Assembly (NCBI GenBank): GCA_947846985.1
Contig: CANTUZ010000008.1
Coordinates: 23,083,352-23,147,351, forward strand
DNA: 64,000 nt
Source of the DNA: Fratercula arctica
Taxonomy: Eukaryota > Chordata > Aves > Charadriiformes > Alcidae
Reading direction: 5' to 3'
This document shows positions 23,721 to 33,240 of the stretch, piece after piece. A program made the position numbers and the translations under genes. Every line of letters begins with the position of its first letter. The first letter of the stretch is position 1. The notes under the pieces were generated by a model, which was given only the letters and a program-made list of their open reading frames with translations, was not told where the DNA came from and did no database searches.

Positions 23721-25592
23721 TCAATGCTTTCCCACAATCCGGCAGGACCCATCAGTGAACAGGGCATATTGCTTCTCACTTTCTGGCAGTTTATTATATG
23801 GTGGGGCCTCTTCCGCACGCGTCACCTCCTCCTCTGGTGACATTCCAAAATCCTTGCCTTCTGGCCAGTCCATGATCACTTCCAGAATTCCTGGGCGACT
23901 GGGGTTTCCCATTCGAGTTCGCTGTGTGATCAGTGCAATCCACTTACTCCATGTAGCATCAGTTGCATGATGTGTGGTGGGGACCCTTTCTTGGAACATC
24001 CAACCCAGCACCGGCAGTCGAGGTGCTAAGAGGAGCTGCGCTTCTGTACCAACCACCTCCGAAGCAGCTTGAACCCCTTCATATGCTGCCAATATCTCCT
24101 TTTCTGTTGGAGCGTAGCACGCTTCGGATCCTCTGTATCCCCGACTCCAAAACCCTAGGGGTCGACCTCGGGTCTCCCCTGGTGCCTTCTGCCAGAGGCT
24201 CCAGGTAGGGCCATTCTCCCCGGCTGCGGTGTAGAGCACATTTTTCACATCTTGTCCTGCCCGGACTGGCCCCAGGGCCACTGCATGGACTATTTCCTGT
24301 TTGATTTGTTCAAAAGCTTGTCGTTGCTCAGGACCCCATTTAAAATCGTTCTTCTTCCGAGTTACTTGATACAGAGGGCTTACAATCAGACTGTAATCTG
24401 GGATATGCATCCTCCAAAAACCCACAATGCCTAAGAAAGCTTGTGTTTCCTTTTTGCTAGTTGGTGGAGACATAGCTGCTATTTTGTTGATCACATCCAT
24501 TGGGATTTGGCGGCGTCCATCTTGCCATTTTATTCCTAAGAACTGGATCTCCTGTGCAGGTCCCTTGACCTTACTTCGTTTTATGGCAAAACCAGCTTTC
24601 AGAAGGATTCGGACTATTTTATCCCCTTTCTCAAAAACTTCTTCGGCTGTGTTTCCCCATACAATGATGTCATCAATGTACTGCAGATGTTCTGGAGCTT
24701 CACCCTGTTCCAGTGCAGTCTGGATCAGTCCATGGCAAATGGTGGGGCTGTGTTTCCACCCCTGGGGCAGTCGATTCCAGGTGTACTGGATGCCCCTCCA
24801 AGTGAAAGCAAACTGTGGCCTGCACTCTGCTGCCAAAGGGATTGAGAAAAATGCATTCGCTATATCAATCGTGGCATACCACTTGGCTGCCTTGGACTCC
24901 AGTTCATACTGGAGTTCTAGCATGTCCGGCACAGCAGCGCTCAGCGGTGGCGTGACTTCATTCAGGCCACGATAGTCTACAGTTAGCCTCCACTCTCCAT
25001 TGGATTTTCGCACCGGCCATATAGGACTGTTAAAAGGCGAGCGAGTCTTACTGATCACTCCTTGAACCTCTAGTTGATGAATCAGCTTATGGATGGGAAT
25101 CAGAGAGTCTCGGTTAGTGCGATATTGCCGCCGATGCACCGTTGTGGTAGCAATCGGCACCTGCTGTTCTTCGACCCTCAACAACCCCACAACAGAAGAG
25201 TCCTCCGAGAGACCAGGCAAGGTGGACAACTGTTTAACTTCCTCCGCCTCCAAGGCAGCTATGCCAAAGGCCCACCGATACCCCTTTGGGTCCTTAAAAT
25301 ACCCTCTCCTGAGGTAATCTATACCAAGGATGCATGGAGCATCTGGGCCAGTCACAATGGGATGCTTTTGCCACTCATTCCCAGTTAGGCTCACTTCAGC
25401 CTCCAGTACAGTCAACTCTTGGGATCCCCCTGTGACCCCAGAAATACAAATGGGTTCTGCCCCTCTATAGCTTGATGGTATCAGAGTGCACTGTGCTCCT
25501 GTGTCCACTAGAGCCTTATACTCCTGTGGGTCTGACGTGCCAGGCCATCGAATCCACACTGTCCAATAAACCCGGTTGTCCCTTTCCTCCAC
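23721..25592 (-). pseudogene. pol: Protease and reverse transcriptase, class III pol
   Basis: The frame carries an aspartic protease (DTGA at residues 30-33, 'GIDYLRRG' near 90), then reverse transcriptase. RT motifs include 'WRLTVDYRGLNEVTPP', 'RLPQGWKHSPTICH' and the active site YIDD at about 305-308, followed by thumb, connection and the start of RNase H ('LFTDGSCR'). It ends at a TGA (23723-23721) preceded by CAT and followed by the same frame, which looks like CpG decay of an Arg codon. It has no ATG of its own: it follows gag in the same frame after a TAG, so gag-pol would need stop readthrough. Confidence 0.93.
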
Positions 25593-25613
25593 CTGGCTGG
25601 AGGCAGGGCCCCT

Positions 25614-26906
25614 CTAATACTGGTCATGGTATCCGGTACTCACTTCTTGCAGAAATGACTTGGAGGTTCCTTCAAGAGGATCAGAAGCAAGATCAGGCCT
25701 TCTGCTCTGTCTGGGGAACTGCCCACTGGAAACTGGGGCGGCACCTTTCCTGGAGGGATCTCCTTTTGTGGTTGTCCTTCCTTGCAACTCCTGTACCCGT
25801 GCCCGCAGGATCCAAGTAGGTTGTCCATCCCACTTCCTCATGTCCTCTCCATGGTCTCGCAGGTAGAACCACAGGGTGCCTCGTGGTGTGTACCCTTTGT
25901 ACTCTCTCTCTTGAGTGGGGAAATGCCTGCTCCTAATAGCTGAGATGCTGGCCCGTACAGGTGGGGAGTAGGACATATTCTCTTCAAGTTGCTGAACCTT
26001 CCGGGACAGTTTCTCCACAGCTGAGACAAGGGGGGAAGAGAGGCTTTCTTCATATCGCCAGAGCCGGCCAGCCACCTCATCCACCGTTGGTCCTTCTTCA
26101 CCTTTGCATTCCATTACTGCCAGTGAGTTGGCATATGACGATGGTGCACTCCGTACAAACTTACGCCACATGGGCCTTGTGCAGTGCACCTCATCAGGGT
26201 CTGTGGGCAAGTCTGTGTTGTCCAAGTCATAAATCATCTCCCGCACGGCTAATTCTCTCAGGTACTGGATACCTCTTTCCATGGTGGTCCATTTGCTTGG
26301 TTGACATACAACATCTTCACTGAAGGGGTACCTCTCCCTCACGCCTGACAGGAGTCGTTTCCAGAGGCTGAGGGCTTGGGTCTTCTTTCCAATTGCCTTG
26401 TCAATGCCGCCTTCCCTAGACAGGGATCCCAACTGCCTGGCTTCCCTACCCTCTAATTCCAGGCTACTGGCCCCATTATCCCAACACCGAAGCAGCCAGG
26501 TGACAATGTGCTCGCCTGAAAGTCGGCTAAAATCTTTTCGCATATCCCGCAGCTCACTCAGGGATAGGGATCGGGTAATTATCTCTGGTTCTGCCTCTTC
26601 CTCCTGTCCTTGTGATGGCCCTGGTTCATCGTCATCTCTTACTATGCGAACCGATTTCTTTGTGTACTTCTTCTTCTGTATGGGGGCAACGGATACTGGC
26701 ATGGATTGGTTCCCTGGTTCAGCAGCAGTGTCTGTCACCGGGGCTGGAGTAGCTGCAGTGGCTGCCACAGGGGTTGCAGTAGCCGCAGTGCCCGTCGCAG
26801 GGGTCGCGGTAGCCGCAGTGCCCGTCGCAGCAGCACTTGCCACAGGGGCCACAGCAACCGCAGCGCCTGCCGCAGGGGCCGCAGCGCCTACTAGTCTGGT
26901 TTCCAT
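25614..26906 (-). CDS. gag: gag, class III provirus
   Basis: The frame has 430 codons from ATG 26906 to TAG 25616-25614, directly before pro-pol and in the same frame. Residues about 5-60 are an Ala/Thr/Pro/Val-rich run encoded by a short tandem repeat. A basic patch (KKKYTKKSVR) and a charged region follow, then a helical capsid-like domain, a short coiled coil ('AVEKLSRKVQQLEENM') and a Ser/Arg-rich C-terminus. No CCHC zinc knuckle is seen, as is usual for class III. The assignment rests mainly on position. The true N-terminus is open to question because the frame continues upstream through one TAG. Confidence 0.8.
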   Translation of the reverse strand: METRLVGAAAPAAGAAVAVAPVASAAATGTAATATPATGTAATATPVAATAATPAPVTDTAAEPGNQSMPVSVAPIQKKKYTKKSVRIVRDDDEPGPSQGQEEEAEPEIITRSLSLSELRDMRKDFSRLSGEHIVTWLLRCWDNGASSLELEGREARQLGSLSREGGIDKAIGKKTQALSLWKRLLSGVRERYPFSEDVVCQPSKWTTMERGIQYLRELAVREMIYDLDNTDLPTDPDEVHCTRPMWRKFVRSAPSSYANSLAVMECKGEEGPTVDEVAGRLWRYEESLSSPLVSAVEKLSRKVQQLEENMSYSPPVRASISAIRSRHFPTQEREYKGYTPRGTLWFYLRDHGEDMRKWDGQPTWILRARVQELQGRTTTKGDPSRKGAAPVSSGQFPRQSRRPDLASDPLEGTSKSFLQEVSTGYHDQY

Positions 26907-26924
26907 CCCTTTCCCCTGAGACTG

Positions 26925-27605
26925 CTACATAATATTGAGCAGTGCTTGGTAGATACTGGCCAGGGCCCAGCACAGTGTGGTGAGTTGTGCCTCTCTAGAA
27001 TAGCCACAGCATTTTCCCTTCAGATATTCTACTACTCTATCAGGGTCCTGTAATTGTTTAGGGGTGAAGTCCCAGACCATTGGAGGTGAGAAGTTCTCTA
27101 AGTACCTGCCCATGTTCTCCCACCTGCCATGCCACCACTGACTGTCCAGCCTTGGAGCAGATCTCTGGGTGGCAGTCTTAAATAGTTGTTTAACCCTAAA
27201 CGAGACCTGGAACATATTCAGCAAACATAACACTAGGAACATGCTGGTTTGAGCATCCCAAGGATATTCAAAATTCTCAAAAGCTGTCATACCTGACTCA
27301 AAGGAGAAAAGGGAGGCAAAAGAGCTGGGGAAAGTGTCCCCCCCTGTTTCCCCCATAGACTGGGTGTAATTATTAATGAATTCTGAGAGGTGGTGCCCAG
27401 TGTACGGACAGGACAGCAATACCACATAAACACCCCAAAATAACCATCTAACAAGTGATGTTATCATATCATAAGCCGATATTGCACAGGACAGCAAAAT
27501 GATAATCCTCATCCCCCTCCCAGAAGTAACAAATATCATCACAGGGAGTGCATAAAACACATAGGAGTTTACATAACACAGCCATGAGAACAAACTAAGC
27601 AACAT
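26925..27605 (-). CDS. Membrane-type reading frame ahead of gag (ORF0)
   Basis: This 226-codon frame begins 75 bases after the primer site, so it is the first frame on the genomic RNA. Residues 4-27, 33-49 and 52-67 form three hydrophobic segments, and a fourth lies near 120-135 ('MFLVLCLLNMFQVSF'). The C-terminal ~70 residues are soluble and helical ('REAQLTTLCWALASIYQALL'). It ends in TAG (26927-26925), and the next six codons lead in frame to the gag ATG. It may be a separate membrane protein, or the N-terminal part of a longer gag reached by readthrough or broken by one C-to-T change. I know no named family for it. Confidence 0.65.
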   Translation of the reverse strand: MLLSLFSWLCYVNSYVFYALPVMIFVTSGRGMRIIILLSCAISAYDMITSLVRWLFWGVYVVLLSCPYTGHHLSEFINNYTQSMGETGGDTFPSSFASLFSFESGMTAFENFEYPWDAQTSMFLVLCLLNMFQVSFRVKQLFKTATQRSAPRLDSQWWHGRWENMGRYLENFSPPMVWDFTPKQLQDPDRVVEYLKGKCCGYSREAQLTTLCWALASIYQALLNIM

Positions 27606-27680
27606 AGTGACTGGTGACTATTTACCCAACAAATTCGTTTTTTCAAGCTCTAGTTGGATTCTGTTCTTGTCTCAACCCTT

Positions 27681-27701
27681 CGAGCCCCACGTTGGGCGCC
27701 A
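27681..27701 (-). other. Primer binding site, tRNA-Lys type
   Basis: The minus strand reads TGGCGCCCAACGTGGGGC, matching the 3' end of tRNA-Lys(1,2). It starts nine bases after the LTR end rather than the usual two or three. Confidence 0.9.
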
Positions 27702-27710
27702 AATAAGGAC

Positions 27711-28046
27711 TGTCGTGGTTTGGCCTCAGATGGCAACAAAGAACCACGTGTCGCTCGCTCAGCACTTCCCGGTATGGGAAGGATCAAAAGAAAAAGGCAA
27801 AACTCTTGGGTTGAGACAAAGGCAGTTTAACAGAACAGCAAAGGGAACAAGAAAACAACAACAATAACACCGACAGAGAAATATACAAACGCGATTACGG
27901 AACCGCCGCTCCCCGCCGGTCCGGCCCCGGGACGCACCAGCCCGCTCCGAACCCAACTGCTCGCCCCCTCCCTCCTTTTAATCTCAGGGTGGGCGTGGCT
28001 CACATGGCATGGAATACTTAACCCTGTCCCTGCCGGAACCAGGACA
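27711..28046 (-). mobile_element. 5' LTR of the class III provirus
   Basis: It is 336 bp, TGTCCTGG to CCACGACA on the minus strand, followed outward by the target duplication aaaac. It pairs with the 3' LTR at 21799-22144. Confidence 0.95.
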
Positions 28047-28051
28047 AAAAC

Positions 28052-28810
28052 TTGATCTTCCAAAGTCCCTCCTCCAAAAGCAATGCTACTTCGACATTGG
28101 CTTTTCCTGACCAAAGGTATGAGGCCACCATGCCCTTTTCTGCCCGCTTCTTGCAGCTGCTGCCTCACCATCTTCTCCTGCACTGCCAGAGCCTCGGGAG
28201 CCTGTCCGGCACAGCCTGCTCTCCTGCTGGGACATGCAGGATGCAACATGGTGGGGCACTGGGCAAGGTTCCACTCCCCGCTGACACTGGGGATGCACGA
28301 CACTGGGTGAGGCGAGTGAGCTGCTTGGGTAGCTGTGGCTGTCTGGTTGCTGGAGGTGGCACAGCAGGAGCACTCTCCCTGGCACCAGGGGGCTGCAATG
28401 CAGATGAGAGGGTGGTTCCTGAGCCACATCCTGCCATGAGGGCCCTGGTGGCATCTTTGCAGCTGCTGGTGCGTGCCCTTGGCCCCGGGGCCAAAGACAC
28501 AGGAACGGGACAGGTCCTGGAGCAGGATGGTGCAGCCGGGGCATGCTGGCCTGAGGCTGTTGGTGAGTTGCAAGGGAGTTTTAAACAGATGGATAGAACA
28601 GATTTAAGGACGTTTTGAATCAGGCATGATAAATGCAACCGAAAGAGAGTTACCAGAGAGCTGTTCCTGGGGAAGCAGGAAGACGGAGAAAAAACAGATC
28701 CCCCTACCCTACTCTGGTGCCTGGAGGCCTCCTCGACACACCTCAGGGACCACGGGGGCCTCCCCCTGCCCTACTAGCCCAACATAAGCCTGCACTGGGT
28801 CTCCAGTGCC
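28052..28810 (+). other. GC-rich non-repetitive DNA, no supportable gene
   Basis: Several overlapping open frames on both strands are by-products of GC content, and one of them runs into the LTR. No splice-bounded exon or conserved motif is evident. Confidence 0.5.
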
Positions 28811-29125
28811 AGGTGCAGAGTGATGCAGCATCGCTGGGGCTCATTCTGGGGCAAAACCCCCTTTCTGCAGGTTTTTGGGGCAGAGGCGATGGCTGTCGCT
28901 GCGTGGGCTGCAAGTGCGGACAGGGCAGATAGACTGAATCGCTGCATGCCGGTAAGCGGTTACGGTCCCTGGATGGAATAAACCGGGCTGAGAGCTGTCA
29001 CTGCTCATCATCCTAATGAGCACTCAGAGCGGGATAAATAAGGGTGTTGTGCTGCCCGGCGGCCAAAGGCCTGTACTGCAGGTGGGGAACTGCGCATGCG
29101 CAGTGTCCCCACCTTCCTTCCTCGG
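28811..29125 (+). repeat. Direct repeat, left copy, flanking the gene island
   Basis: This segment matches 32087-32390 in direct orientation. The best part is the ~130 bases ending at 'cactcagagcgggata'. It contains 'ccccctttctgcag' (acceptor-like), an open 86-base stretch, 'gccggtaagc' (donor-like), an AATAAA at 28977 and, at its right end, the palindrome TGCGCATGCGCA of the NRF1-site type. It might be the R-U5 part of an LTR or a duplicated promoter segment. Confidence 0.75.
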
Positions 29126-30250
29126 CCCCGCCTCCCGGTCCTTCACGGCCCCGCCTCTCCTCCTCGGCCACGCCTCCCGGCCCTCCTCTGCCAGGCCGCG
29201 CACTCGCTGCAGCTGCTCTCCGGTGGCCCAAGCGCAGTTCTGCAGCGCCGGTCGCGCACGGTTGCCGGGTGCCATCCCCAGTGGTGGGGGAGGGCCGGAA
29301 CCACCGGGGAGGCGAGACAGCCCCTTCGGCGGGGGCAGGGGAGCCCGCTGGCCGCCCGGGGGCGGCGGGACCGTAAGCTTCAAACCGCCCGCTGCGGCAG
29401 GCTGGCGGTGCGCTGGAGGCGAGCTGGGTCCGGGCAGCCCCAGGGAGTTACCCGAGAGCGGACGGAAGGGAAGAGGGGAAGAAGGAGGGCGCCCCCCGGG
29501 CGGAGACGCCGGGCGCCTCCCCAACTCGCCAGAGCTCGCCCGGAGTCTCCCCCGTCACCCCCACGGCCATGCCCCCTCCCCCCGCCTCCACCGCCGTGTG
29601 TCCCACCGGCAGGTGCAGCGGCCAGTGCCCCCCGAGCTGCGGGAATCCCTTCCCTCCTCGAAGTGCCGGACCGCAGGGAGCGCTGGGGGGTGGTCGGGCC
29701 GCGAAACCGGTTTATTTTGTGCTGTCATACACAAGTCTATGAAGTTTTTAAGGAGAAAAACACGGGTTTGGGTGAATTCCCCCCGGTCAGGCACGACCGC
29801 ACGCCCCCATCGCCATCGCAACAGCCCCGCGCCCCCACTGGTGCGTCTTCACCATGGCAACCGCTCCCGAGAATATGGGCAGGAGGGTGGGCCAATCACA
29901 GCGCGGGCGCTGCGCTTCGATTGGTCTTATCTCCTCGCCGGGGTGGGGCGTGGTGGGGATTGACGGCGGCTCCGGGCCAATGGTAGGGGCTTTCCAGGGA
30001 AGGGGGCGGGCAGCGGGGCGATGGCCAATGAGCGTGCGGTGTGGGCGGGCCGGGGCGCTCCGGAAGGGGAGGAAAATGGCGGCCAACTCGAAATGAAAGT
30101 AGGGCAGTCTAGGGGGAAAACAGGGGGCGGTGGGCGGATCCTCGGCGGGCGGATCCTCGGCCGGGCCGGGCCCGGCTCGTGGGGCCTCTGAGAGGACGTG
30201 ATGAGGCAGCTGGATCGCGTCAAGGTGAGCGGGGAGCCGCAGGGGGTCTG
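29040..30250 (+). promoter_or_regulatory. CpG island, probable promoter
   Basis: The stretch is very rich in C+G and CpG, with several GGGCGG and CCAAT boxes ('ggccaatcacagcgc', 'gatggccaatgagcg') and an 'aaaatggcggc' motif at 30072. It leads into the first candidate exon at 30201. The combination is typical of a housekeeping-type vertebrate promoter. Confidence 0.75.
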
Positions 30251-31323
30251 AGGGTCCCCGCGGGGAGACAAGGGGCTGAAGGGGGGCCCCTGAGGGGGAA
30301 CGGGCGGGGGCTGGGGGAACGGGAGGTATGGGAGGGGCTGAGGGGTGGGACGGGGGTCCTGAGGGGGAACGGGGGTTCTGTGGGGACCCTGAGGAGTGAT
30401 GGGGGGGGTCTGAGGGGACGCCGAGGGGGACTGGGGGGGGCCTGAGCGGGCTCTGAGGTGGGATGGGGAGGGTACGGGGAGGCTGAGGGGGCCCTGGCGG
30501 GGCTGAGGTGGGGCACGGGGCTCCTGAGGGGGAATGGGGAGGGCTGAGGGGCCCTGAGGCGTGATAGGGGGGTCTGAGTGGTGATAGGGGTGCTGAGGGG
30601 GCCTTGAGGGGCAGATAGGGCCCCGGGAAGGTATGGGGGGGCGTGGTGGGGTTGGCCTTAGGGGAGCCCTGAGCTATGGGGGGGGGGGGGGTAGGAGGAG
30701 CCCTAATTTAGGTTGGGTGGGGTATGGCCTGAAGTGGGCCCTGAGCTGTGGGGGGGCTGTGATGGGGAGATGGGGACAGGCTGAGGGGTGATGGGAGGGG
30801 GCTGGGGGGTGAAGAGGGACTGGAGGTGGGGGGGGAGGATCAGGGGGTCCCCTAGCATTTGCGGGTCCCCATGGCTGCCCCCCCACTGTGCCCCCTCCCA
30901 CAGGTGTGGCAGCTTCGCCTCTTCCAGGATGAGAAGACCTACAGCGACCTGTACCTGAAGGTCTGCGATTGGCCCGACGACTCCTCCAATGTCATTGTCT
31001 TTGGCTTCAAGTGAGTGCCCCCCTGCTGCTGCCATGTCCCCTCCCAGTGGGGGCTACTTCCTAACTGTCCTCCCTCCTGCAGCACCTCCTCCGCCAATGG
31101 CCTCCTTGTCAATGTGATGACGATGAATGAAGAGAACCACCGGGGCATTTATATCAGCACGGAGGCCATGCCGTGCCCCCAGCACCGCCCTGGCTGCCAG
31201 GACATGGCCCTCGCCCATCCTGGTGAGTCCCCTTGGTGCTGCCGACTCGCCTTGGCCCAGCCTCACCTGCACTGAGATGCTGCGCTGCCTGCTCCACGGC
31301 TTTGTGCTGCACGCCAAGTACTG
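30201..31323 (+). pseudogene. Candidate exons of an unrecognised host gene (fragment)
   Basis: Exon 1 is ATG 30201-30224, ending in a GTGAGC donor. Exon 2, 30904-31010, lies between a CAG acceptor and a GTGAGT donor and encodes '[20 protein letters not shown]' and more. Exon 3, 31083-31222, is also bounded by AG and GTGAGT and encodes 'NHRGIYISTEAMPCP'. The three join in one frame for 90 codons. A possible exon 4 (31261-31323) has good splice borders, but its protein-like frame ('MLRCLLHGFVLHAKYW') is out of phase by one base. No later exons are seen before the flanking repeat, so this is probably a truncated duplicate or the 5' end of a gene. I do not recognise the family. Confidence 0.6.
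30225..30880 (+). repeat. G-rich degenerate minisatellite in intron 1
   Basis: Units like 'ctgagggggaacggggg' and 'cctgagg' repeat irregularly, with almost all of the G on the plus strand. Such strand asymmetry could form G-quadruplexes or R-loops. Confidence 0.8.
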
Positions 31324-31429
31324 GTAATCTGCCCCTTCCCTACCTTCTAGCTCCAGAACAACCAGGCTGTCCCCCTGGGCTGTCTCCTTGGGGTCTCCCC
31401 CGTCACTGTCCACGCTGCAGGTACGGGGA

Positions 31430-31880
31430 CACTGTGACCTCCCCCAGAGCCCTCTGAGATGGCCTGGGACCCTCCACATTCCCCAAGGACCCACCAGACC
31501 CCTCTGGGACCCCACACACACCCTAAAACATGCTGGAGCCCCCTGGGACACCTTAGAATCTTCTGGGACCTTCTGCCCCACACACATAGAGAGCTCCCCC
31601 TGAGCCCTCCAGGATCCCCCAGGCCCCCTCGTGTTTCCCAGGACTCCCTGAGAGCCCCTCGGAACCCTCCAGGATTTCCTGGGGCCTGTCATGTTGTCAC
31701 AGGACTCTCTGGGACCCCCCGTGGGACCTCCCAGAGCCCTCCAGGGCCCCCTGGGACCCCTCATGTTCCCCCAGGACTACCTGGAGCCTTCTGGAACCCC
31801 CCACATTCTCCCCCAGGACCCTCCCACACCCTGTCCAGGACCCCAGAGAGCCTTCTGGAGCCCCCCAGGACACCCTCCCA
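31430..31880 (+). repeat. C-rich degenerate minisatellite
   Basis: Short units like 'ccctctgggaccccac' and 'cccaggactccctgag' repeat with about 15-35-base spacing. No exon-like frame is supportable; open frames here follow the repeat. Confidence 0.7.
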
Positions 31881-32086
31881 ACCCAATTTGGGGCTCCCAA
31901 GGAAGCGAAATCCACCTGGATTTGTGCAGCTGGAAAGGGGAAAAAAAAAAAACCCCGAATCAACCCCTCCATTTTCATGCAGAAAAGCCAAAACCATTAA
32001 TTTTTATGTTGTGGACAAGGCGCTACCCCCACCTCTGTCCCTGGTCCCCGGTGGACTCGCTGCTGTCACCCACGCCCTGGTGACAT

Positions 32087-32390
32087 GGGCAGAATGATGC
32101 AGCGTTCCTGGGGCTCATTCTGGGGCAAAGCCCCCTGTTCTGCAGATTTTTGGCGCAGAGGCGATGGCTGTCGCTGCCTGGGCTATGAGTGCGGACAGGG
32201 CAGATAGACTGAATCACTGCACGACAGTAAGTGGTTACGGTCCCTGGATGGAATAAACCGGGCTGAGAGCTGTCACTGCTCATCATCCTAATGAGCACTC
32301 AGAGCGGGATAATTAACCGGGTTCCACCGCCCAGCAGGTGGGGAGCCGTGCATGTGCAGTGGCCACGCCCTGCCTCCTTCCTCCCTGGCC
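32087..32390 (+). repeat. Direct repeat, right copy, flanking the gene island
   Basis: It is the partner of 28811-29125. It keeps the acceptor-like 'ctgttctgcag', the open stretch, a donor-like 'acagtaagtgg', the AATAAA and the 'cactcagagcgggata' end. The palindrome is degraded to 'gtgcatgtgca'. Confidence 0.75.
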
Positions 32391-33240
32391 TTGCACTCGG
32401 CAGCACTCTGCGTCGGTTCTGCAGCTTGTGCGCATGCGTGGCTTTGCGGCAATATGTCAGCGCTAGGCCTGAGAGAGCAGCGGCCAGAGGGCAAACTGAG
32501 ACCACGGGGCTCCGGCGGGCTGTCTGCCACCTGGAGCGGGTTCTGTGCTGTCCACCTGGCCCCGGGAGCGGCCATCAGAGCTCCAGTACCGGCTTTTACT
32601 GCATTCCCAGGGCCCCGGAAGGGCCCGTCAGTTTTCTGTCAGTTTCTATGGACCTGCGTCCTGCAGATACCGGAAGTCGCTGACAGTCCTCCGGAAGTTC
32701 ATCTCTACTGCATTTCAGTTCTCCAGATACCGGAAATGCCCCTCAGTCCCCTGGAGGTTCATCTCTGTTTTATTTCAGTCCTCCAGACACCAGGCATGCT
32801 CATCAGTCCTCCAGGAACTTCATCTGTATTGCCTTTCCGTCACTCAGTTAATCAGAAGTGCCCCCAGTCCTTTGAAAATCCATCTCTATGTCCCTGCGGT
32901 CCTCCAGGATGCTCAGAGGTGGGTGGGCGGGGCCCTAGGGCAGATGGCAGGGCCCCGGGGCAGTGGGCAGGGCCTGGGGTATATGAGCCACAGCCTTTGC
33001 TCAGGGAGTTCATTCTGTTGCTGGGTCTCTGGGGCGGGAGCTCTCTTGGGCCTTCAGTTGACTGCAGCTTTGGAGCTGGCTCAGCTGTTTGGGCAGGCCT
33101 GCTTTGGCAGGCCTGCTTTGGCATTTAGAGAAGCATATGTAAGAAGGCTGAGGTGAGACCTTCAGGACCAGTAAGAGTCCAGCAGCCTGTATGGTAGAAA
33201 GTCAATTTATATGCTGCTTTTTCATTTTCAGGTCAGTAAT
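32391..33240 (+). repeat. ~61-bp tandem repeat (32570-32915) and flanks
   Basis: Units beginning 'cagtcctccggaagttcat' recur near 32684, 32742, 32804 and 32866, with weaker units before. Each carries 'ctctactgcatttcagt' and 'ctccagataccgga'-like boxes. A 12-base duplication, 'ggcaggcctgctttggcagg', lies near 33092-33120. The rest shows no gene. Confidence 0.75.

Larger units (their letters stand above)
21799..28046 (-). mobile_element. Nearly intact class III (ERV-L-like) provirus
   Basis: The provirus is 6248 bp with 5-bp target duplications aaaac at 21794-21798 and 28047-28051. The order on the minus strand is 5' LTR, primer site, a membrane-type frame, gag, protease-RT, RNase H-integrase and 3' LTR, with no env. 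By eye its two LTRs differ by about seven substitutions, mostly at CpG, and one ~10-base repeat-unit gain, so the insertion is fairly young. The coding frames are broken by only a few stops, all in one frame. A solo LTR of the family sits at 10222. Confidence 0.95.

Noticed and set aside
22507..25388. Plus-strand frames opposite pol of the class III provirus
   Set aside because: Shadows of the minus-strand protease-RT-integrase frames, which carry all the motifs.
27827..28573. 248-codon minus frame
   Set aside because: It starts in GC-rich flank and runs into the class III LTR. Codon content follows base composition and there are no motifs.
28052..28618. 188-codon plus frame beside the provirus
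   Set aside because: Overlaps other long frames on both strands in GC-rich DNA; no domain or splice support.
29016..29986. 315- and 296-codon frames over the CpG island
   Set aside because: Pro/Arg/Gly-rich translations of CpG-rich promoter DNA; stop-poor because of base composition.
31054..32097. Long Pro- or Gly-rich frames on both strands
   Set aside because: They come from the C-rich minisatellite and cross candidate introns.
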